From the NCBI RefSeq assembly GCF_000003815.2, contig NC_049987.1:5531572-5595571 (forward strand): a stretch of DNA of 64,000 bases. The letters are read 5' to 3'. This DNA is from Branchiostoma floridae. Taxonomy: Eukaryota > Chordata > Leptocardii > Amphioxiformes > Branchiostomatidae. Positions 1 to 11,100 of the stretch are shown here, piece after piece. A program made the position numbers and the translations under genes. How positions within the stretch are numbered: the stretch's first letter is position 1; every line of letters begins with the position of its first letter. The notes beneath the pieces were generated by a model, which saw nothing but the letters and a program-made list of their open reading frames with translations, was not told the DNA's origin and made no database searches.

Positions 1-433
1 ACTACCGCCTATACTTGACTCTCCAAATGACTTGCCAAAAAAGTCTTGCCGAAATAAGACTTATCTTAGAAATCTTTATTATGAAAGAAAGTAAGGATTC
101 ATAATCACAATTTATGCCTTCTTTATCTTTGAGTAACCGCTGAGGTTTCGAAATGTCTAGTGATAGAAAGATTGTCCGGTTGTTTCCCACGGAGATCACG
201 ACCGTACCTGTCTCACCGTGCGAGACTGGCTATCATCGCATTGTTTCCTACAATTAGACTTAATTTGCGCCGGGTCGGAACCAAATCCAAGATGTCCGGT
301 GTGGCGAGATAAAACGAACCGTTATCTCGATAATTTCTCCTGCTCTTTTGGGTCTGAAAAGATTGGCGGAGATATGAGAGTAGTTCGGTAAAGGGGCATG
401 TAATATGTCCTTTTACGTAGGGCGTTTTGGTTA

Positions 434-894
434 CAGGTTGTTTCGCAACAATGTCAGTTCGCAACCGTCAGTTCGCAACAAGGCAAGTCTTTTCGCAACA
501 AGGTACAAGTCTTTTCGCAACAAGGTACAAGTCGTTTCGCAACGTTTGAATGTTATTAATCTTGATAGCCTTATAGTATTAGAAATCGTATTCCTAACAT
601 AATTATACTCCTACCTGTGCACGCCGTGTATGAAACTGTACTGCCTGTCGTATGAAAATCATCGGGCTGTCAGGTCCATGAGACCCATCTTCCTCTGCCG
701 TCGGGGTTGCCTTTCGCACCCGGTAAAATTTTTACGCGGAACTTCAAGTATGTTAGGAATACGATTTCTAATACTATTAGGCTATCAAGATTAATAACAT
801 TCAAATGTTGCGAAACGACTTGTACCTTGTTGCGAAAAGACTTGCCTTGTTGCAAACTGACGGTTGCGAACTGACATTGTTGCGAAACAACCTG
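434..894. mobile_element. 461-bp foldback MITE
   Basis: The arms 434-601 and 749-894 are inverted copies of each other. Both start CAGGTTGTTTCGCAAC and run to the same inner end (CGTATTCCTAACATA). TTA flanks both outer ends (431-433 and 895-897), a 3-bp duplication of the kind made by PIF/Harbinger transposases. The left arm is about 22 bp longer because it has one extra copy of an internal repeat based on TTTCGCAACAAGGTACAAG. There is no coding capacity, and family assignment rests on the TSD only. Confidence 0.75.
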
Positions 895-1401
895 TTACCG
901 GCGATTTGATTTCACGTAATTCGTAGCCGGACACCTTGAATTTGGTACACAATCTGTGTATTCTATATGTACGTATAGCTTTATTTATTATCATCAGTTT
1001 GGTGCAGACTACCGGAGTATATCAACTGTTTCTCTCTTTGTAATAGGAAACTGAAATATCCCCATGTATGATAATGCATATCTATATCTCTACGGGACAC
1101 AGGCTATGAATAGTTTTTTGTTTTGTTTTTTGTTTGTTTACAAGTGTTCAGGTAAAGTAAGGTGTGATAGTGGAGCCACTTGATTGCGGAGTCTTCAAAA
1201 AGTAGCCTGGTATCCTAGAGGCCTTCGGTTGACTCATTACAATAGCACACGGCTATCATAGATGCGGACCGTTTATGAGAGAGAAAAAACAAACATCCAA
1301 ATCCAAAATGTCTGGGAAAGAGATAAGGCGCACCGTTATCTCACTAATTTCTTCTGCCTTGTTGAGTTTGAAAGGTTGGCAGAGATAGGAGAAAAGACTT
1401 A

Positions 1402-1615
1402 ACGCTAGTTCACCTTTATTCGTGGGTTACCCTATACCTGTTGTTTATAGAAATAAACAAGGTATTTGGGGATAGCAAGTCAACAGACGGTGGATTCGAA
1501 CCGTATATTGAATTTCTTGCAATTTGAAACCACCATCTGTTAAATTGATATCCCTAATCACCAATCTTTAAACCAACGGATATAGGTTACCCCACGGATA
1601 AAGGAAAACTAGCGT
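1402..1615. mobile_element. 214-bp fully palindromic MITE, TA target duplication
   Basis: The ends are ACGCTAGTT and AACTAGCGT, flanked by TA at 1400-1401 and 1616-1617. The inner sequence is also inverted: CCTTTATTCGTGGGTTACCC on the left pairs with the segment around 1584-1605. The middle pairs CAGACGGTGG with CCACCATCTG. The whole element could fold as one imperfect hairpin. A TA duplication fits Tc1/mariner-type mobilisation. No ORF. Confidence 0.7.
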
Positions 1616-3079
1616 TACATTGCAGTGCCGACGTGGTGGGACATTTTACACACCTGGATTTGTTTCACCTGCAGGTATAAGGCCGGGGTTAGTTTCCAAG
1701 CAGATTTCTTCAGTTACTCTTCATCATTCTGTTAAATCTTTATGCCTCTCTACTTCTCCCACAATTTTCTTAGATAAAGCAGAAACTGTTTCTTCAGTGT
1801 TTGAAAGTTGCGTTATGTTTTGGTATGTCTTCATTATTGGTAGAGAGATAATGATTAAGTAATGAAGTCATATTTTGTGATTCATATCTAGAGTAATATG
1901 TATAACAGAGTACTTATGTCGTTTCGTGTTCTAACCATGTGTTACACTGTGTAAGGTTATTTTTCGCCCATTTATTTTTATCTGTATTGGAGAGAGCAGA
2001 GAATTCACCATAGGTTTACTATCAACACTCGAGTCCTTGGAATCCAAATAAAGACAACCGACGTTTCTTTAAGACACAAAAGACGTTCGTCTTTATTTCC
2101 TCGAAGAAAGAGAAACATTTTTAACAGATTCCATCTGCCCGTGCCTGTATATGTACATGTCTAAATATTGCATACATTCAAAGTGTGACACATATCGGGT
2201 GACGTCATAGCCACCATGATCCACCATGCTGGTTGGATGAACATGGCAGCGTCTGTAGATATGCTTATTGCGTCACAGTTATGCATAAAACGTAATAAAT
2301 ACGTTTCTGTAATTGCATATTAAACAACTGCACATTCATCCAGCATGGCGGATGATGACGTGTGACTGAACCACCCTATTGCATTGTGGGTAACATCACA
2401 GGAAAGCATGTGACATGAGCTGAGACGTTTTGCATTTCAGGGTAACAAACGATGAATCTACAAAACCATTAACATAACGAACTTCCCTGAAAAAACATCT
2501 AGAGTAAGTACATCTCTATTAAAGAAGTTCCTCTTTCATTGCTTAACACCAGGTCTTGTGAGAAGAACACCAGGATAGCTTGAACTTGAAGTACCACATA
2601 TGTCATCACACGTACTTTGAATACACATGAACATACAGCTGACCTTCCAGCTACATTGCAGCAAAAAAATTGAGGCACTAAATCTAAGAAACGTCATGAG
2701 CGCATGATTAGAAAAGGGTGAACAATGTGTGTTGTCAAGAGGAAACGCACGAAGTGCACATGCGCGAACAAGATGATTTCGTATCGTGAATTTGAAGTCA
2801 AGTGTTTGCGTATTTTTGTAATATAAAAATGATGGCAAAGAAATGCTCCCTTAGAAAATGAATGGAAAATTGATTTGTTGATATTCTCTGGGTTGTTGTC
2901 TTTTTTTTTTTCTTGAAGTCGCTGCTTCGTTATGACATGTTATTGCTACATATTGCATTCTAGAGCAAGAACAGCCCTTTTAATTATATTTCAGCCATAC
3001 CATAGGTATGGTGAAATATATTGTATTCGTAATGTTTCTTTCTTTCTTTCTTTCTCCTGTCAAATTTTCAAAGCGATTC

Positions 3080-4320
3080 ATCTCCGCCGTTTCTGGACCA
3101 AATGACTTGAAATTTGGCACAAGGGTAGAGTGGGCCAATACCCAAATGTGTTTTTTTTATTTTTTTCATATCTGCTTCTTAAATGATTTTATTGAGGTTT
3201 TATTGCAACTTTTGGACCAAGACTGTATATTTTGGCCCCCTGTACCATGGTATTACATCCAAATGACCTGAAATTTGGCACAGAGGTGCCCTAGATACTT
3301 ATTCAAAGGATCCATGTATAATATGTAGTATAAATCACTTCAAAATGGCTCCTTAAGGAGGTTTTTGTGGGAGAGTTTAGGATAGGTAAGGTTGGAGTGC
3401 CGAGGTCAACGACCTCTAGGTCATTCTGGTGTGTCAGGGCCACAGGTGTGCCAGGTAGATCCAATTATCTACCTACCTACCTAGTCCATAGACATCCAGG
3501 TGGTTGGTGGACAAGGTAAATCCAATTAATGGCCAGCCAATGAGCGAGCTTATTTTGCTGGAAGAGTCCATTGTTGGACAGGGGGTGTATTTTACAATTT
3601 ACTTTTAGACTTTGGTGATAATGCCAATGTTTTTTTTAGCGGAAGTGTTTTCGCACTGATCCACTTGACATAAGACTACTACTGGGACAGTCCATTTTTG
3701 CACATAGGGGGGGATTTAAAAAAAATCAGTTTTGGACATGGGTGATGATTCCGAATTCCATTTGTTAAATGGAAGTTTACCCCCACCTGAAGACTGTACA
3801 TGAGGAGGATTCGGCAGCCAATCAGCAAGCCTTGTTTTATCTGGAAGAGCCCATTCATGCACGGGGGACTTTTTTTTAAATTCAGTTTTGGACTGGGTTG
3901 CTTCTTATGCAAAGGCCATGTACTGTGAGTATTTCTGGACTTGTCTATTGTGCAATTTCAAACAGGGTGAGCTGGGAGATTCCATTCTACGACGAAGGGG
4001 GTATTTTTTTAAAATTCATTTTGTGGACTTCGCTGACTATTTTAGCTGATATATTTTTGGATCGCTCCACTTTACATAGGGGTATAACAGGAAGAGTCGA
4101 TTCTTGCACAGAGGGGGGATTTTTTGCAAATATGGTTTTGGACGGCTGATGATTCCAAATTCCATTTCTTAGCGGAAGTGTTTTTGGAGTCGTCTATTTT
4201 TTTGAGGGGGTTTTTGTAAGATTCATTTTTGCTCATAAGTGTGATTAGTAGTTAGAAGTCATTTTAAGCAGAAGTGTTCCATTTTTGCACATGAGTGATT
4301 TTGGAACAGTCTATTGTTAC
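3080..4320. repeat. Decayed tandem repeats
   Basis: Two copies of a CCAAATGAC(T/C)TGAAATTTGGCA motif lie about 150 bp apart (3098 and 3249). From about 3540 to 4300 a looser motif recurs every 130-200 bp: a (G)GAAGAG/GACAGTCCATT segment, a G-run, a T-run, then TTTTGGAC and TTCCATTT. Copies are strongly diverged. No gene is evident. Confidence 0.45.
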
Positions 4321-4469
4321 ATGAGGAGGGAGATGGCTGAAATATGCTGTATTTGCTCTCAAGCAAATGTCGGCCTTTCTAGTCATATTTGTCTTGGTGA
4401 GAACCGGGGTGGGAATGATCACTGGCTTCCCGTCAAGTTCAACCAGTGCCATTTTTGTTAGAGCTCAGG

Positions 4470-4810
4470 ACCAGGGTTGTAGCCAGCCTGAAATCATTTT
4501 CAGTCCCCTCAATTTTGAATGGGAATCCTATCGAGCACCGAAGGCATGGCGTGGTGTTGCGCTTCATTTCTAGGGGGTCTGGGTCTCAGAAAATTTTGAA
4601 ACCTAGACCCTCAGAAACACTATTTCCTGCATTTTGAGGTGCAAATTTTGCTTGTAGACTAAGCTGTTTAATGTCATCTGTTTTAGTGACGAAGAACACA
4701 TGAGTTTCAGTTTTTCAGTTTCAGTTTTTGTCTGTCCCTGGGGACTGAATGGGGAAAACTTTTTTCAGTCCCCAGGTGCAAAATTCCTTCAAAGGACTGA
4801 GGGACAGGTG
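4470..4810. repeat. Dispersed-repeat-like segment with a short inverted repeat
   Basis: The stretch around 4560-4660 (GGGGGTCTGGGTCTCAGAAAA, then TTTTGAAACCTAGACCCTC and TTTCCTGCATTTTGAGGTGC) resembles, from memory, a dispersed repeat of many invertebrate genomes. At about 4738-4780 CCTGGGGACTGAA pairs with TTCAGTCCCCAGG across a short spacer. Nothing coding is seen. Confidence 0.35.
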
Positions 4811-5399
4811 CTGGCCTGCTCAGGACTCAGCCGGGATGTTTAAACTGGAGAAGGCACTTGTTGAGTAGGGCTGTAATTGGTGTGGCTAAACAAGCCGAAG
4901 AGCCGGTAAACGGTGGTGACCCTGACGAAAACTCAGGCTTGACCTTCCTAAGTGTTGTTTGGGTTTAGCTGCTGAGAGCAGGCGGAAGTAGGAATTTGGT
5001 ATAAATCTCCAAGCAGATGTACAGTAGTGTGTGGCGTCTTTTGCATGTCCTTCTTTCGTACGTCTATCTAGCAGAGACTGATTGAAAAATATTGAAAAAC
5101 ATTCCTTGGACAAATCAAGGCAATCATAAATGGCAGACTCCATCTCCTAACCCAATGGAGGTTGTACCTTGCTTTAACCAATAGTATTTTGCAACCCTTT
5201 CAATCCCAGAAACACAAATACAAGGTAGTAGCACTGAGGATGTATGACCTGACAACGGTAAATTTTGTATATTGAGAGTCACAGAAAGACAGACAAGCCA
5301 AAATGACTTGAAAGACGTAAAGAATGCTGCAAGAGACGTTGAAAGAACATGAGGCACACTTCATCTGGTTAGAGAAGAAGAATCTGAAGAGATTGATGT

Positions 5400-8100
5400 A
5401 GAATTGACCCGGATTGGAAGTTAACGTTTGCACAAGCTGTGTTCATTCAAACTCTCGTCAGAACTCCCCCTGGGTAAGGCAACACCACCCTGGGGAGGGG
5501 AAACACCACCCCCGGGGTAACACAACACCACGGCGGGGCGGAGAAAAACACACCGAATCAAAATTACGCCGCAACTTCTGTCTTCACCTTCCGCGCGGAC
5601 TCGGCGCCGAGAAGGCGAGACGCACAAATTGCGATATGACAACACGGAATTAGTTTCAGGAAGGCCGCGGGCAAAATTACAGACAAGCCGCTTGATTTGA
5701 TTTAACTTTTCGTCTGTTCCAAAACGGTTCCGAAATGCGCAGTCCGTGGGAATCGTTTGACGTCAGAGAAATTTGTTGTTGGCGATGTTTTTCCGTGGGA
5801 CAAGCTGGTATCCTACCGCCTCGAGCGACCAGACAACCGAATTACCGCCGGATATCACTCCGCCGCCGCCGGGGTCGGATTAATTTGGCGAGCGGGTTGA
5901 CTCTTGCCTTAGGGTGAAGTTTTGACTCGAGACTTGAATCGTTTCCTGTAACAACATAGCAGCTGAAAGTGGACATTTTCAGTGCAAACACAAATCATCA
6001 CTGTTTCTTGACTCAACACTCTCAAACCTAACCTTGTCAAACCATCGCCTCAACTCAAAATTTCTCACCACCGCTGCACCGCAGCCTCACGAACTTTCAA
6101 AACAAGACTCGCCGTTAAGCTGCGTAAAGAAAGAGGTGTTTGAAGCTGCTACAATTTCATCAACATTCTTCGATATTCAAAAATATTTTGGTCATGTTCT
6201 CGCTTAGAAAACAAACAGTAGCTCATTCTCTGGCTGGGAGATAAAATTCCTTTCCTGTTCTCGTTCTGACGGACAGTCATAAGTGAGCAGTGACCCGGGG
6301 GAATGCTAAGTACGTATGTCAAGGATAGATGGTGTCATTTTCAGGAACAGAAAAGACGAGGCAAGAACCAAGCAGCTACATACATGCAACGATCGTGTTT
6401 AAGCCTTTTCGTGTGCGCATGGTCAAATGAGGTAGTTTGGAGAGACACAAATGAAGAAAAAAAGGAAATTCTGATAGAGCAGATATAACAACTTGATACC
6501 GTGAGAGAGAAAGAGAGCTCGAAATGCAAGCTAAGACCTCGCTAAAATTGCCGATTAAAATTCTCAGGCGGCACGGGTTGATTGACAGGCGAACCTGGCG
6601 ATATTTGTGTCGCGGCCGGACATACCGAAACCGTGCTGCTCCGCCTACTGTCGCCGAAAATACCTCTACGGTAAACAGAGAGCTTCTGGACAGCTGATAC
6701 ACCCAAATTTAAATTTACAACGACGAGAGAGAAAGAAATACCTTCTGCTATGTACTACGTTTCTCTACTGTTCCTAATATTCATAAATTCATACAGAAAA
6801 TTCCATCGTATTGAGATGAAAATATCACATGTCAATCGTAGCGTTATTCAATCATGATATACACCCAAATATGATAACAACTTAAACAGACACGTCTAAA
6901 AATATCCGCTAGGTCTGTACAAAAATATCGGCACAAGTAGTCGTCATATAACCACACAGTATGACTAGAGACAATTAAGTATACATATCTTTCAATAAAT
7001 GACATTCATATAGTCTGTACAAATAATAATATCAATCATAACAATATTGGTACCAGTGTTCCGCTTGAACAAACAAGGGGAAAGAAATACCGCTCAAATA
7101 ACTGCACACAATATCATATATATATCCAAAGTACATGCAAGCAGCGGCCTTTTCTGAGTCGACAAGGTTCTCTACTTCTTAAGACAGTTGGTACAACTTA
7201 ATATTCATATCACAGAACATCTTTCGTCAACCCCTCGGTATTTCAACAAAAATTGACAAATTTGTTGAAGTTTTAGAAATGTCGAGAACACCGCTTTCCA
7301 CTCGGTACCAAAGTTTTAAAAACATATACAATTCACTAAATACTTTCTTAAGCTTTGCTTGAAAATGAAGACTTATAGCTTTCCTTTTCAACTGTTTCCA
7401 AAATGCAAAAGACGCTTACGACCATAGAATATCGTTGACGACTATAGAACACCGTCGCCATGGTGATGACGACACCCAGGCTCCTGACAGACGCCTGCCT
7501 GATGAGTGTCAGGCACTATCAGTTCCTTATCATCATGCTTGGGTTACGGGGGCTTTTATCTGACGACTTGTAGTCTCTTTTTCGGCTTCTGTTTCGTCTA
7601 TTCCTGGAGCGGGGGTATCAACCCTAATTTCTGCCCCTCTCAGTAAAAAGCTTCATTATAAGCACAATCAAATCAATCTGACACACCAAATCTTCCGTAT
7701 TCTCGCGACATTGCAAGAACACAACGCAAACTAACCTGAGATCCTTTTCGGAATCACACAATATCATAAGTCCTAAAGTGTCCTGACGTAATTCCCGCCA
7801 TTTCGGAGGTTCCCATGACGACGCTCCAAGTCAGACGATCTTATTTTGTTCCCACGTCATTCCGTGTTTGTGTTCCGAATCCGCATGTGTTCTACGTCAT
7901 CTTTAACTCAACGCGACGCCGCCTTCCGATCCATATTCCCTTGTTACCCGTCCGTCTTGGCTGCGTCTTATCACTTTGTCTGGATTTCTCAAGATAATCA
8001 AGGAGCTCCTTGAGATAATCTGGCCGGTTCGGTTCCGGTTGAGGTGTCCCGTGGGGGGTGGGGATGTCCCGAGGGGTGGGGCGTGTTGTATCCAGATGGG
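5400..8100. other. Non-coding flank downstream of VGLL
   Basis: The first part has a short CACCACCC(C/T)GGGG repeat (about 5460-5535) and GC-richer patches at 5560-5900 and 6560-6680. The rest, 6700-8100, is AT-rich and includes the presumed VGLL 3' UTR just below 8106. I found no clear polyadenylation signal on the gene strand and no recognisable gene. Confidence 0.4.
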
Positions 8101-8105
8101 TTGTC

Positions 8106-8161
8106 TCAGAACCAGTAAAGATCCTTGCTGACTGCCGACTCCTGGCCATGATGATCCAAAC
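8106..8161 (-). CDS. Vgll2: VGLL exon 5, terminal coding exon
   Basis: A strong acceptor (TTCTTCCCTCTCAG|GTTTGG) completes Ser299 from exon 4 and adds LDHHGQESAVSKDLYWF before TGA at 8108-8106. The phase fits exactly and the ending KDLYWF looks like a conserved VGLL C-terminus, but that comparison is from memory. Two other AG|GTTTG sites lie within 180 bp upstream on the gene strand. The exact terminal exon is therefore less certain than exons 2-4. Confidence 0.7.
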
Positions 8162-11100
8162 CTGAGAGGGAAGAAGAAACAAGACAGCGTCAGAAGGAGT
8201 CGAAATACGTCTAAAACAGGACTTTGTTTGTTTGCTTGTTTTACTTGAAGTAATACTTCAAACCTGTAATGAAATAAGAAATTAAAAAGAGTGTAAAGAC
8301 GTCCCAAATTGTTTTAAAGTGCTCCTCCAAACCTTAAGGTAAAGAAAAACAAGACAGGGTTAGAATAAAGGGTGCTGCTCCAGACCAAAAGCTGAAAGTA
8401 AAGAAGAAATCAGACTGAGCCAACTGGAGTTAGAAGAATTCTCAAGGGGAATCATATAGACTGAAATGGTTTGAGCTAAACTTTTAATCACTTTCTGACG
8501 GATACTAAATAGGACACAAGACCAGACAAGTTATACGATCATAAATTAGTGATATAAGAGTTTCATATGATCGCAATATCATCCATTGCATTTCTATAGT
8601 ATAAGGCACTGTGTTGGAACAAAACTTGGCTAAACTTCTAGTTTTGCATCTTACGATTAGAGCTTTCGTCTTCAAAAGCTCATGAAGAAGACGGATATAT
8701 GCGTTTATAGTCTTTCACGTTGTGAGCAAAGACGCGAAAGACGTCTTCTCACGACTAAGGCGATTCCCTGAATCGTTTTAGAACTGTCAGCCATGTGACA
8801 CTAACTAAGAGGATTCTCGTAGAGGCTGACACGTGTTATCTTGGGAACGAGACACAGGTAACACCTTGGAAATTCCACCAGCGTTCCTGACAAATTCCCA
8901 CCGACGTTCGCTCAAATTCCCGAGGCACGGACCGCGTCTCTACGTCGGTCAAAGGTTAGAGAAACTGGGAATGCTTATACAGGTTTATAGGCCCGGTCAC
9001 ATGCTTCACATGGTACGTTTACGATAGCAAATGGAGAACATTCTTGTATGTCTCGTCACAAAATTCGACCGCCATAGGACGGGAAAGGTTGCTAGAGTCG
9101 TTGACATGTTTTACGTCTTTCATAGACTTGCATGACAAAACATTCGATTGTGCCTAAGCCTTAACGTAATAGAACCTTATATTGTACACTGCCAGACAAC
9201 CAACGTCCGGCATTATCCAGGTAATAGAACTGACATTCCGGCGTCGTTCCACGTTTTTCCCGCCAATTCCGTACGCCAAGGGGGTTGCTAACGCCAACAT
9301 GCCGGTCGTCACGACCGCACGAGTTCACACCGAGGAATGCAGCCGATTCTGACAAGTGCATTCTTCACGAGTTCTACTCGAGTCTTGTTGTCAAACTAGA
9401 GATTCTTGCATCCCCCCTCTAGACCTTATGCCTCCCTGCATTCCTCCGACAGGGGGTCGGCATACCGGGCGATTGTCACCGCCACAAAGTTGGGACTCTC
9501 CCGAGTTCGGATCAACTATGCCACGAATTCGGATCGCCTCTTGTCCGGTGAATACCTCTCCCATAGCTCCGAATGCTTATCCCATAGCAGTGATTCAAGT
9601 TCGCGGGAGTTTTCGGATGCTTCAGGTCTGTTATGGCGCGAAAAGGTAAAGAGAGGCACGCGAGGAATCCTGACCTAAAGATTTCTTTCAAGCCAGAAAT
9701 ATTGTTTGACACATTCTTGGGGATACCGCTGCTTACGTTACTGCGTCAGAGAGAGGGGTTTCCCTAGGAATGCACTCCTATAAATACTAGGAGCTTCCAC
9801 ATTGTACGGTGAAGTATTGTTTGTTTTTCAAGATAAATCGACTAAGGGGGAAATGACCGATGCTGTATTTGAACCTACATTGCTAGTCTATTGAGGTTAC
9901 GTTTCTCTTTTTTTTTAAACATTATGCTACCCTGTTCAATAAAGGGGAATTTACTACTGTATTTTTACATATTTTTTATTTCACTTTGAGCTTCGAATTT
10001 ATCAATCTTGACGTTTTCTTACTTTGCTGTTATTCCAGATTATGATGAGGATAGGTATTATTTGTTTCTAAAATAAGGATACGTTGTTGAATAAAGGAGA
10101 GTGTATCATTGTTAGAGCATTCTTGAAATTTTGTAACTTCTTGGCGTTTCCTTATTTTGCGGCTTCTCCGGCTTGTGGCATGACAAACCGCGGAAGGACG
10201 AAGGTCAAGATCAACACTGCGGAATTTTCGTCCATCATCACCAGAAATTCCTCGTCCTAACCACACATTCCCGGGAAACCCCCTCCTGCCGCATTCCCGG
10301 AGATTCTCGGGAGTTTGTGTCGTCATTCCGCGAGTCTGCGCATGACACTGGGGTTGGGCAGCCCAAGAGCAAGACGTAATACACCTTTCTCACGTGGCGG
10401 CCATGATAGATCTAAAACGAGTTCAATGAGGCAAACAAAAGGCTGTCCATCATAATTAGCAGTTCAACTAATGATAGCCTGCCAATTAGGGAAGCGACCA
10501 ATAAGTGAAGTCCGTCAAATATTTGCATTATTATGTTTTTATTTTGCATCTCTTAAGGGACTATGGGACCAGTCTACACTACTCTAAATTGCTACATTTT
10601 TCGGTGCATAACACTAATTATAATATTTATTATTCTATCTTATATCATGAAAGTTTGTATGGTTTCGGGGAAAACTAAATGGGACCTGATTTTAGAAATA
10701 AGTTTTGTCTGTTTGCCTCATTGACCTCGTCTTCGATCTATCATGGCCGCCGCGTGAGAAAGGTGTATACGGTTGCAATTGGTGCTTTTATGATCTTTCA
10801 TATTACAGTTTCTTTGCTGGTTGTATACTGTTTTCCAATGTGTTCCTATAGATGTGTGTTATGATTGCTCCAGCTTTAACAACTTCTTACCTTGTCCATC
10901 AGAAAATACAAAGAACTAGAACACTGACGTTTATCAGCAAGAAACTTGACTTGACTTGACTTGAAAGATAACAACATAAAGATAACAACCGTGCAATGAA
11001 GTTGGCCCTGGTATTATACATGAAAGAAAAGGAGCTAGGATTGCATCTGGGAAAGGCTCAAAGTGGGTTTTTTTTTTGCAACAATGATTATCTTCTTCCC

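Noticed and set aside
7892-8307. Long minus-strand frames across 7.9-8.3 kb
   Set aside because: They overlap exon 5 in other frames. The phase from exon 4 selects the short KDLYWF reading instead.
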